Positions 43,784-52,138 of a DNA stretch of 64,000 bases are shown here, piece after piece. The stretch is from Lonepinella sp042485795 (GTDB lineage Bacteria; Pseudomonadota; Gammaproteobacteria; Enterobacterales; Pasteurellaceae), in the NCBI RefSeq assembly GCF_042485795.1, contig NZ_CP169368.1:1116001-1180000 (forward strand). Reading direction: 5' to 3'. Within the stretch, counting starts at the first letter, position 1, and each line of letters begins with the position of its first letter. The notes under the pieces are model-generated. The model was given only the letters and a program-made list of their open reading frames with translations, was not told where the DNA came from and did no database searches. A program made the translations under genes and the position numbers.

Positions 43784-46129
43784 ATGCTTAAAAAAAGCAC
43801 CGCGCTTTATGTTCTTTATCAAACCAAATTAATAAAATGGTTTCGCTGGTTTTTTTTAGCTATTTTAGTCGGTATGGTTTTGTTATTTATGCAACAATGG
43901 CAATCTGAAAAATGGTTAGACACAGATTTACATAGCCTATTACCACAAGAAAGCCAATGGCAACCTATTCAGCAATGGGCCGATAGCCAGCAAGAAAGTC
44001 AATTCAATCAGCAAATTATTGCGGTAATCGGTCATCATTCCAGAGAAAATGCCTTTAGGTTAGCTGAACAGATTAGCCAAACTTGGCAAACTAGCACTAT
44101 TTTTCAAAAGGTTATTCATAAAATTCAACCTGATTTAAATCAACTTAAACAGGAAATACAGCAATTAAAATTAGCGGTATTGCCACCGAATATCAGGGAT
44201 CAGTTACTCAATACGCCCGAACAATATTTTCAACAATATACGGAACAGATCGTTAATCCTTTTCATCAAACTAATTTACTTCCTTTATCGCAAGATTGGC
44301 TAGGATTGGGGCGATTTGTATTAGCTCAGTCACAACAGTTAAGTCAATTACAATGGGATATGCAAACTGGAATGTTATATCGTACTCAAGGCGATTTCAC
44401 TTGGGTCGTGATTAGAGCTGAATTATCACCACAAAATTTTATTTCGCCAGATCAGAATTTGTTACCCTTGTTGCAACAAAGTCAACAACAGGTTTTGCAA
44501 CAAAAGGGACAATTTTATATAACAGGGGCTGCCATTTTTTCTGCTCAGGCTAAACAGCAAGCTAGCACGGAAAGTACTTTAATGGCAAGTTTAGGCATGG
44601 GTTTAACCTTGCTATTGTTATTCAGTGTATTTAGAACGTGGCGAATATTCAGTTTATTTTTGCCGATTATTGTCGGTATGCTCTGTGGTATTGTGGCGAC
44701 CGTGCAATTTTTCGGGCAAATTCATATTTTAACTTTAGTCATTGGCACAAGTTTGGTAGGGGTGTTGATTGATTTTCCCCTGCATTGGTTTGCTTCATCA
44801 CTTTTTGTTTTTCCTTGGCAAGCACAAAAACAGATGCAAGGATTGACTTTAACATTCGGTCTAACCTTATTGATTACTTTGCTTGGCTATGGATTATTGG
44901 GATTTACTCATTTACCTATCTTAAAACAAACTTCACTATTTTCTAGCGTAGCATTAATCTGTGCGATGCTTTGTACACAGTGTTATTTACCCTTATTCTT
45001 TAAATATTACCAACCTACTTCGCTTATTTCGTCATTTTCTTTCTTCCGTTTTTTATCCCGTTATTTATCCATAGTGCGGTTAAAAAAATACTATTTTTCC
45101 ATGGAAAAAGGGTTGGCGATAGTATTAATTATTTTGACGTTTATCGGTTTATACCGCAGTCAATGGCGAGATGATATTCGTCAATGGGTGGCTTTACCCA
45201 TGGATTTGATTCAACAAGCACAAAAAATCAGTGAAATTACAGGCATTGAATTGAATAGCCAATACTTTTTATTGCAAGCAGAAAATACCGAGCAATTATT
45301 GGCATTAGATAAGCAATTATCAGAACAGTTAGCACAACAAAAAATACAAGGTAATATTGAAAAATTTCAATCTATAAGCCAATGGATAATGCCATTTTCC
45401 GAGCAACAAGATTTTATTTCTCGACTCACTGAAAAAATTTCAGCAAAAAATACCGCACTTTTAGATCAATTTGGTGTGCCTTTTGATTTAATTCAGCAAG
45501 AAATTCATGCTTTTAAACCGATTTCTCTTGAACAAGCACTTTCTATGCAATTAGGCGAAGGTTGGCGAAGTCTTTATTTGGGGCATTTTACTGAAAAGCA
45601 TGTCGCCTCAATTATTAAACTTTCAGGATTAAAAAACTCTGATCAAATTGCTCTGTTAGCCGATAACCAACATATTTTTTGGCAAGATAAACGTACTCAT
45701 TTAAATCAATCTTTTCAACAAACTCGCAATCAAGCCGCATGGCTTAAATTACTTTCATTTGTTTTAGCAAGTTTGCTATTAATACGCTTTTTTGGCGTTA
45801 AGCGTAGTGCTAAAATGTTAGTTATTCCGCTTACATCGGTGATTTTCACGATTGCTATTTTTGCTTGGCTAAATTTGCCTATTACGCTATTTACAATGTT
45901 TGGTTTGTTGTTGGTGTCAACTATTAGTATTGATTACACAGCGTATATGCAAACGGTGCAAGAAAGTATTTTACATAAACGTATTGCGGTGACGTTAGCG
46001 GCAACCACAACGCTGATTTCATTTATATTACTTTGTTTAAGCAGTACACCAGCGGTAGCATCATTTGGGCTGAGTGTCAGTATTGGTTTATTATGCAGTT
46101 TATTATTAACGTTTAGATTTTTAAGATAG
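43784..46129 (+). CDS. MMPL/RND-family exporter (ApeM-like)
   Basis: A 781-residue membrane protein with the MmpL plan: an N-terminal segment (WFFLAILVGMVLLFM), a large periplasmic domain, five segments between about 265 and 415 (SLGMGLTLLLLFSVFRTW, then IVGMLCGIVATVQFFG), a second repeat with segments near 448 and 660-775 (MFGLLLVSTISIDYTAYM). It probably flips the polyene lipid to the outer leaflet of the inner membrane. It follows the LolA-like gene. Uptake signals near 45075 and 45450. Confidence 0.9.
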   Translation: MLKKSTALYVLYQTKLIKWFRWFFLAILVGMVLLFMQQWQSEKWLDTDLHSLLPQESQWQPIQQWADSQQESQFNQQIIAVIGHHSRENAFRLAEQISQTWQTSTIFQKVIHKIQPDLNQLKQEIQQLKLAVLPPNIRDQLLNTPEQYFQQYTEQIVNPFHQTNLLPLSQDWLGLGRFVLAQSQQLSQLQWDMQTGMLYRTQGDFTWVVIRAELSPQNFISPDQNLLPLLQQSQQQVLQQKGQFYITGAAIFSAQAKQQASTESTLMASLGMGLTLLLLFSVFRTWRIFSLFLPIIVGMLCGIVATVQFFGQIHILTLVIGTSLVGVLIDFPLHWFASSLFVFPWQAQKQMQGLTLTFGLTLLITLLGYGLLGFTHLPILKQTSLFSSVALICAMLCTQCYLPLFFKYYQPTSLISSFSFFRFLSRYLSIVRLKKYYFSMEKGLAIVLIILTFIGLYRSQWRDDIRQWVALPMDLIQQAQKISEITGIELNSQYFLLQAENTEQLLALDKQLSEQLAQQKIQGNIEKFQSISQWIMPFSEQQDFISRLTEKISAKNTALLDQFGVPFDLIQQEIHAFKPISLEQALSMQLGEGWRSLYLGHFTEKHVASIIKLSGLKNSDQIALLADNQHIFWQDKRTHLNQSFQQTRNQAAWLKLLSFVLASLLLIRFFGVKRSAKMLVIPLTSVIFTIAIFAWLNLPITLFTMFGLLLVSTISIDYTAYMQTVQESILHKRIAVTLAATTTLISFILLCLSSTPAVASFGLSVSIGLLCSLLLTFRFLR

Positions 46130-46141
46130 GGAATAAATATT

Positions 46142-47380
46142 ATGGAAAAATTTGATGTCGTGATTATTGGTGCAGGTCCATCAGGTACAGTATCTGCTGC
46201 ATTGTTAAGACAACAAGGATTAAGCGTGTTGCTATTGGAAAAACAGCATTTTCCACGTTTTGTGATCGGTGAGAGTTTATTATCCTACGCCATGGATATT
46301 CTCGAACAGGCAGGACTGGCGGATGCGGTGCGAGCAGAACCAACGTTCCAATTTAAAAATGGTGCAGCCTTTAGCTGGGGCGAGCGTTATGCTTATTTTG
46401 ATTTTAACCAAAAATTCACCTCAGGACCTGGCACAACCTTACAAGTAAGACGGGCGATTTTTGATAAAATTTTAGCGGATGAAGTGATGAAAAAAGGTGC
46501 TGTAGTGCGTTATGGGCATTCGGTTGAAGCAGTGGATAATCACAATGACAACGTGATTTTAACGGTGAATACCGATCAATCTGAACATTATCAAGTAGAA
46601 GCTCGTTTCGTGTTAGATGCAAGTGGTTATGGGCGTGTGTTACCACGTTTATTTAATTTAGATATTCCCTCTAACTTGCCAATGCGAATTGCACATTTTA
46701 CCCATATTGAAGACAATATTTCCGATCCGACTTATGATCGTAATAAAATTTTAATCACTACTCACCCTGAACATCGGGATATCTGGCTTTGGTTAATTCC
46801 CTTTGCGGATAATCGCTGTTCCATTGGTGTGGTGGGATTGCCAGAAAAATTAACGGGAGAAAGTGAATCTGTATTGAAGCAATTTGCGTTGGATTCGCCC
46901 GTGTTAAAACGTTTGTTGGTTAATGCCAAATGGGAAACCGATTTTCCTTATCTCAATATCAAAGGTTATTCAGCCAATGTGAAAAGCCTGCACGGTAAAA
47001 ATTTTGCTTTATTAGGCAATGCTGCAGAATTTCTTGATCCCGTCTTTTCATCAGGAGTAACCATTGCGCTTCATTCCGCACGTTTGGCAGCACCATTAAT
47101 TGTGCGACAATTAGCAGGTGAACAAATTAACTGGCAAAAAGAATTTACCGAACCATTAATGGTGGGTGTCAATGCGTTTCGTACTTATGTTAATGGCTGG
47201 TATGACGGATCTTTCCAAGATGTGGTGTATGCCAAAAATGCCAACCCAGAAATTCGAGCCATGATTTCTTCGATTTTGGCAGGTTATGCTTGGGATACTA
47301 GCAACCCTTATGTAGCAAAATCTGATAGTCGTTTGAAAGCATTAGCAGAGATATGTGGCATAGCACGAATTACGGCTTAG
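46142..47380 (+). CDS. Flavin-dependent halogenase-like oxidoreductase
   Basis: A 412-residue FAD enzyme. VVIIGAGPSGTVSAALL is the dinucleotide site. HFPRFVIGESLL, a lysine at residue 72 in FKNGAAFSWG and the motif WLWLIP (215-220, fitting W-x-W-x-I-P) are the hallmarks of the phenol/pyrrole type of flavin-dependent halogenases, in which the lysine is catalytic. It ends the aryl polyene operon, 12 bases after the MMPL exporter. It could chlorinate or brominate the aryl head group, or act as a monooxygenase or reductase; related enzymes lacking halogenase activity exist. Confidence 0.8.
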   Translation: MEKFDVVIIGAGPSGTVSAALLRQQGLSVLLLEKQHFPRFVIGESLLSYAMDILEQAGLADAVRAEPTFQFKNGAAFSWGERYAYFDFNQKFTSGPGTTLQVRRAIFDKILADEVMKKGAVVRYGHSVEAVDNHNDNVILTVNTDQSEHYQVEARFVLDASGYGRVLPRLFNLDIPSNLPMRIAHFTHIEDNISDPTYDRNKILITTHPEHRDIWLWLIPFADNRCSIGVVGLPEKLTGESESVLKQFALDSPVLKRLLVNAKWETDFPYLNIKGYSANVKSLHGKNFALLGNAAEFLDPVFSSGVTIALHSARLAAPLIVRQLAGEQINWQKEFTEPLMVGVNAFRTYVNGWYDGSFQDVVYAKNANPEIRAMISSILAGYAWDTSNPYVAKSDSRLKALAEICGIARITA

Positions 47381-47442
47381 ACTATGTAGGGTTATTCCTA
47401 GAATTTAACTAAGTAAATTTAAAATCCTAGAACAGTGTAATC

Positions 47443-48696
47443 ATGAATATTGCAAAAATAAAATCACTTTTAAGTGAATATAAAAAGGTTATCGAAAATT
47501 ATATTTTTATGACTGTTTTGTATTTCTTTAAATCCTTTTTCTTGCTATTAATCTATCCTTATGTCATTTCAAAAATAGGAGTTGAACAGTATGGAGTGTA
47601 TGTTTTTGCATTTTCTATTGTAACGGTTTTCACTGTTTTTATTGCGTTTGGCTTTGATTTGCCTGCATTAAAAGAAGTTTCCGAAAATAGAAATGATATT
47701 CAGAAAAAACAACTTATATTTTCTAAAGTTTTTTTTGCTAAGATTTATTTGTTAATTTTTTCCACGATTGTTTTTTATATTGTGAGCTTATTTTTGTCGG
47801 GGACGATTGAGCAACATCAAGATATTTTATGGATTGTCTATTTACAAGTTTTATCATCGCTATTTTTGCCAGTGTGGTATTATCAAGCCATACAGCGAAT
47901 GAAAGTAATGGTAATATTTCAGTGTTTGCTAAAAATACTATGTCTTCCATTTATTTATTTTCTAGTGAAAGAAAAAAATGATCTCAATGCGTTTGCGTGG
48001 ATAATGAGTTTAGAGGTGTTGTTATCTGCATTGGTTGCTTTTTTTGCTTTAATTAAGGTTGAAAAAATAAAACTACAATTTCAATCGCCAAGTGCAGTAC
48101 AGCCTTTACTCAAAGAAAGTACGCCATTTTTTTTAACCAATATTATTGCAACAATTAAAGATCAGGGGGTTGTTTGGATATTAGGAGCATTTTTTAGTAT
48201 GAGAGAAGTGGCGATTTATGACTTAGCTCAGAAAATAGTCATTGTTCCAAGAACGATATTTATACAATTAAACACTGCTCTTTTTCCAAAACTGATTAAT
48301 GAATTATCTGCTGATAAAATAAAAAAATTAATTAAGATCGAATTTCCTATGGGCTTATTTGTAATTGTTTTAATGCTCTTGTTCGGTGATAAAATTGTTT
48401 ATGTTTTAGGAAATGGTCAATTACCTGAAGCCTATATTCCGAGTGTAATTTTGAGTATAACTGTAGCAACTTGGTTGGTTGTGAGTTGTTATATTAACTT
48501 TGTGTTTTTGGCTCAAAAAAAGTCCTTTTTTGTAACGAAAAATCAACTTTATGCTTTTTTATCCCTATGGATAAGTATGGCGTTAGGTTTGTTATTGTAT
48601 AAACATATTTTGGTTATTCCAATCGCAATGGCAATTTCTGCCTGTGTAGAAATGTTGTATTGTGTTTATGTGGCTCAAAGATACAGAATGTTGTAG
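47443..48696 (+). CDS. Wzx-type polysaccharide flippase (first)
   Basis: A 417-residue membrane protein of the MATE/MOP flippase superfamily with about twelve hydrophobic segments. The N-terminal block (FFKSFFLLLIYPYVISKIG, GVEQYGVYVFAFS) is typical of Wzx. It would flip undecaprenyl-linked repeat units. It follows the pigment cluster after 62 bases and is separated from the rest of the O-antigen locus by 760 bases of remnants, so it may be a leftover of an earlier locus. A second, unrelated-looking flippase is at 50891. Confidence 0.85.
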   Translation: MNIAKIKSLLSEYKKVIENYIFMTVLYFFKSFFLLLIYPYVISKIGVEQYGVYVFAFSIVTVFTVFIAFGFDLPALKEVSENRNDIQKKQLIFSKVFFAKIYLLIFSTIVFYIVSLFLSGTIEQHQDILWIVYLQVLSSLFLPVWYYQAIQRMKVMVIFQCLLKILCLPFIYFLVKEKNDLNAFAWIMSLEVLLSALVAFFALIKVEKIKLQFQSPSAVQPLLKESTPFFLTNIIATIKDQGVVWILGAFFSMREVAIYDLAQKIVIVPRTIFIQLNTALFPKLINELSADKIKKLIKIEFPMGLFVIVLMLLFGDKIVYVLGNGQLPEAYIPSVILSITVATWLVVSCYINFVFLAQKKSFFVTKNQLYAFLSLWISMALGLLLYKHILVIPIAMAISACVEMLYCVYVAQRYRML

Positions 48697-49456
48697 AGTT
48701 AGGTGGGCATTGCATATTTGTAAACTTGAATCGTCAAACTAAGTGTAACGCCCTATCAAAATAAATCTCATAAGCTGTTCACCAATGAGCCTGCCCCACA
48801 TTTTTGTGTAAATGCCAATTTCACTTAAAGGTAATCATTTAAGAGATGACTAAATTCTAGTACAAAATAGTTCTTGTCATATAAATCGTCTTACGAATAT
48901 TTTCTGGATAACTGAAAATTGTAGTGGTACACTAGTCCAACAGTCCTCGATAAGTGGTAAAATAACAACACTTAATGAGGGGAAATTATGAGCAAAAGAA
49001 GAAAAAGAACATTTAGCCCTGAGTTTAAAATTGAAGCGGTGAAACTCGCTACTACTGAGCTAGGCTATTTGTTTGATGTGTCTGTGCGTGTGTATTACGC
49101 TCAGTTTGAAACACGAAAAAAGCTCCAAAACACACCGCACTTTAGGTGTTTAAGGCTGATAAATTAGTTGATTGCTACACATTTGATTGGGATCCAAATG
49201 TTAATTCCGCTAAAAAGGAACAAGATTTATGTTATTAGGTGATGTTAGGTACGATTGTAAATTCCCTCTTGAATATTTATTTAATTCCTAGATATTTTTC
49301 TATCTATTTTTCTATCCTAGCAGCTATCTATTCCAACAACAGAATTTTGTATGTTTCATTTTTATTCTTTATTATTTTATTCATTTTTAGGTAGGGTTTT
49401 GTTGTGTTTTAGTTAATTAATTGAGTTTTATTTTAAATAATGTTTAGGAGAAATTA
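48697..49456. other. Degenerate spacer with insertion-sequence and unknown remnants
   Basis: 760 bases without an intact gene. It holds the IS3-type fragment (48920-49167) and a 30-codon open stretch from GTG 49146 to 49238 (ADKLVDCYTFDWDPNVNSAK) that resembles the end of some lost protein. An uptake signal is at about 49134. The 220 bases right of that are very AT-rich, with no recognisable feature except a likely promoter for the gene at 49457. It reads as a recombination junction. Confidence 0.65.
48920..49167 (+). mobile_element. Truncated IS3-family element (left end and start of orfA)
   Basis: TGTAGTGGTACACTAGTCC at 48920 looks like an IS3 left terminal repeat, and 68 bases later an ATG (48988) opens MSKRRKRTFSPEFKIEAVKL, the start of an OrfA transposase helix-turn-helix. 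After about 21 codons homology ends and the frame runs through unrelated sequence to a stop at 49165. No orfB or right terminal repeat is present, so the element is dead. Confidence 0.7.
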
Positions 49457-50179
49457 ATGAACTGTGCTCTTATTTTTGCTGGAGGTACAGGTTCTCGAAT
49501 GAATTCAAAAGTGCTGCCAAAGCAATTTTTGAAGATTTATGGGAAGCCAGTTATTATCCATACGCTAGAAGTCTTTGAAAAAATTGATGATATTGATTCT
49601 GTTATTGTTGTTATTCTGAAAAGATGGGAAAGCTACTTACAAGAGTTATTAGATTATTACCATATTAAAAAGGTAAAAAAGATAGTGTCAGGAGGGGACA
49701 CGGGACAAGAATCAATAAGAAATGGATTATTAGAAATTGATGATGGTATAGTACTGGTACACGATGGTGTAAGACCATTTATTAGCGAATCTTTAATTAA
49801 AGAGAATATAAAAGTTGCCAGTGAGAATCAAATTGCTATAACCTGTGTTAAAGCCAAAGAAACTTTGGTGTCAGTACAGAATGAAAAAATTATAGGTGTA
49901 CTTCCGCGAGAGACTTCTTATATGGCAAGATCTCCACAGACATTTAATGTTAAATTATTAAAAGAATCTCATAGACTTGCTGAAGTTGAAAATAATTTTT
50001 CATTCGTTGACTCTTGTTCAATTGTGAGGAACTATTTTCCTGAAATAGAAGTATCAATTGTAGAATGTGGATCTGAAAATATCAAAATTACTACTCAAGA
50101 AGATTTTTATCTTGCTAAGGCAATATTTTCTTTAGAAGAGGATGAACAGCTTTATGGTTTTAAGAGAGGTGGTAAATAG
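49457..50179 (+). CDS. IspD/TarI-family cytidylyltransferase
   Basis: A 240-residue nucleotidyltransferase with the CTP-binding loop FAGGTGSRMNSKVLPKQFL, VHDGVRPFISESLI and RSPQTFNVKLLKESH. It is closer to ribitol-5-phosphate cytidylyltransferases (TarI/Bcs1 N-terminal type) than to MEP-pathway IspD by its PKQFLKIYGKPVI region and its setting. It parallels the first domain of the bifunctional protein at 52135, so the locus has two such domains. It could use ribitol, glycerol or another polyol phosphate. It stands between remnants, which raises the chance that it is a survivor of a displaced locus. Confidence 0.8.
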   Translation: MNCALIFAGGTGSRMNSKVLPKQFLKIYGKPVIIHTLEVFEKIDDIDSVIVVILKRWESYLQELLDYYHIKKVKKIVSGGDTGQESIRNGLLEIDDGIVLVHDGVRPFISESLIKENIKVASENQIAITCVKAKETLVSVQNEKIIGVLPRETSYMARSPQTFNVKLLKESHRLAEVENNFSFVDSCSIVRNYFPEIEVSIVECGSENIKITTQEDFYLAKAIFSLEEDEQLYGFKRGGK

Positions 50180-50664
50180 ATGGTAATAAGATTAGAAAAT
50201 TGGGTCGTAATTCGAGTATAAGTTTAGAATATATGTTTACTCGAATGATTGCCCGTTGGAGATTTGAGGGAATAAATGAATAGGTATAATTATTTAATTG
50301 TTGGAGCAGGCTTATTTGGTTCAATTTTCGCTTATGAAGCCACAAAGCGTGGCAAAAAATGCTTGGTGATTGAAAAACGTAACCATTTTAGAGATTGAGC
50401 GATAATGCAAAATAAATTAAAGATTATTTGTAGAAGATCTGTGAATGTGGCATTGAAAAGCGAAGGATCTTATTAGATGTCATTAAATACAACTGGATAG
50501 ACCATTTAAGATTCTTGGCTATAGTGCTAGCCATTTTTTATTAAGGGTGGTATTTTGGTAATTAGTTGAATGTAGTTATTTTGGTACAATAAAGCCATTA
50601 CACTAGGATTTGTAGTATTTTTAAGCGATAACGCTGGAAAATATGAAGTTTGGGATGAAAATTT
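50180..50664. other. Degenerate spacer with glf remnant
   Basis: 485 bases with the glf fragment at 50276-50398 and otherwise no supported gene. Short open stretches around 50400-50660 do not resemble known proteins to me. Frequent stop codons and the broken glf and wzz pieces on either side indicate decay after recombination. Confidence 0.55.
50276..50398 (+). pseudogene. N-terminal fragment of UDP-galactopyranose mutase
   Basis: Forty codons from ATG 50276 encode the FAD-binding start of a mutase (YNYLIVGAGLFGSIFAYEA, LVIEKRNH) and then stop. The fragment differs clearly from the intact glf at 17942 (GAGLFGS instead of GAGFSNA), so it comes from another mutase lineage. It shows that an older polysaccharide at this locus contained galactofuranose. 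Confidence 0.85.
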
Positions 50665-50877
50665 ATGAATGATTTAACTAAGGGTAATCATCAGATTGAC
50701 TCGATCGAGTTATCTAACGTCTTGTGGAAGAAGATGTTGTGGATTGTAGTATCCACGCGTGCTTTCACCGTAATTGCAGGAATATATATGTTTACTGCAA
50801 AAGAACAATGGACATCAAAAGCCGAAGTGATACTACCAAAAGTATCTGATCTAGGCGAATATTCATTTGTAGTTTAG
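50665..50877 (+). pseudogene. N-terminal fragment of a Wzz/polysaccharide co-polymerase
   Basis: Seventy codons resembling the start of chain-length regulators: a polar N-terminus with IDSIELSNVLWKKMLWIV, one membrane segment (AFTVIAGIYMFTA) and the conserved TSKAEVILPKVSDLG that follows it. A stop then ends the frame, while normal Wzz proteins have more than 300 residues and a second membrane segment. It is likely inactive. It directly precedes the second flippase. Confidence 0.75.
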
Positions 50878-50890
50878 ATATCAGTTTTGT

Positions 50891-52138
50891 ATGAAGCATT
50901 TACTACAGCACTCTATGTTTAAAAACTTTATTGCACTAGTTTTAGTACAAGTTGCCAACTATCTTGTACCATTACTAGCTTGGCCTTTACTTGCCAAAGG
51001 CTTAGGCTTAGAGCAGTTTGGTAGTTTAATGGTGCTATTTTCTATTTGTACTTTGGCTTATATTCTAACAGATTTTGGTTTTAATTTATCTGCAACGCAT
51101 AACGTTGTTCAACATAAAGAAGATAAAAACTATATTAAACAATATATCGCCAATGTTTTTACGCTAAAACTCACTTTTGCTGTGTTAGCAAATGTGATTG
51201 CTGTATTTTATATCGTGTTTAATTTACTCACACCAACATCATCCTTGAATATTATAAGTATTGTATTGATTGTTGCCATTATTTTTGCTCAATCTCTTCA
51301 TTGTGTATGGTTTTTTCAAGGTATTGAGAAAATGAAGTACATTACCATTGCAAATATGATTGCCAAAGTGGGTTATGTCGCAATATTGTTTGTATTTTTC
51401 TTATTTTATAAAAGTATCAACCTTGCCTTGTTTTGCTTTTTTATTAGTCAATTATTGATTAGTGTGATTTATTTATTTTGTATTCATAAAGAAAATTACA
51501 GTATAGGCATGCCTAATATAAAAGGTATGTGGCAAGAGTTAAAATATAGTTTCTCATTTTTTTTCTCAAGAGTGGCAGTTTCGGTTTATACCGCAGCCAA
51601 TGTCTTGATATTGGGCTATTTTCAAGGCAGTAGTGTAGCAGGGTTATATGGTTCAGCCGAAAAATTATATGGAGCAGGAACAGGTGTTGCTGGAATTGTT
51701 TCGCAAGTATTATTTCCACATTTGACTCGCACAGGAAATTTAAAATTTTTGCTAAAAGTGGTTTTAGCTTTAATTATCCCTGTGATTGTGGGCTGTTATG
51801 TAGTTGGAATATTTGCTGATGATATTATGGCATTAGTTTTTGGTGAAAGTTTTAGGCAGGCAGGTGGAATTTTCCAACTATTTTTGATTTTATTATGTAT
51901 TTCATTTTTTTCCGTGATTATCGGCTATCCAGGATTTTCTGCAGTTAAGAAAGTTCATTTTGCCAATTATACGGTGATGTTTGGTGCTGTAATTCACCTA
52001 ATGGGCTTATTTGTATTGTATTTAAACAATGCGATTACAGCAAAAAATGTATTATTAATGATTATTGCTACAGAAAGCGTGATTTTAGTGTCAAGATGTA
52101 GTGGGTTATTTTATTTTACTAAAAATGAGGGTCTATGA
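50891..52138 (+). CDS. wzx: Wzx-type O-unit flippase (second)
   Basis: A 415-residue flippase with about twelve membrane segments; the start (NFIALVLVQVANYLVPLLAW, GLEQFGSLMVLF) is characteristic of Wzx of O-antigen clusters. Its stop overlaps the start of the CDP-ribitol gene, so it belongs to the active operon, unlike the flippase at 47443. It should move the ribitol-phosphate/FucNAc-containing unit to the periplasmic side for Wzy. Confidence 0.88.
   Translation: MKHLLQHSMFKNFIALVLVQVANYLVPLLAWPLLAKGLGLEQFGSLMVLFSICTLAYILTDFGFNLSATHNVVQHKEDKNYIKQYIANVFTLKLTFAVLANVIAVFYIVFNLLTPTSSLNIISIVLIVAIIFAQSLHCVWFFQGIEKMKYITIANMIAKVGYVAILFVFFLFYKSINLALFCFFISQLLISVIYLFCIHKENYSIGMPNIKGMWQELKYSFSFFFSRVAVSVYTAANVLILGYFQGSSVAGLYGSAEKLYGAGTGVAGIVSQVLFPHLTRTGNLKFLLKVVLALIIPVIVGCYVVGIFADDIMALVFGESFRQAGGIFQLFLILLCISFFSVIIGYPGFSAVKKVHFANYTVMFGAVIHLMGLFVLYLNNAITAKNVLLMIIATESVILVSRCSGLFYFTKNEGL

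Noticed and set aside
48745..48840. Minus-strand transposase end (open stretch encoding KMWGRLIGEQL-like sequence)
   Set aside because: I could not match it with confidence to any insertion-sequence family; too short to call.
49457..50179. Housekeeping IspD of the MEP pathway
   Set aside because: Setting in a polysaccharide locus with a CDP-ribitol synthase and sequence closer to TarI/Bcs1 domains make this unlikely, though an enzyme assay would decide.
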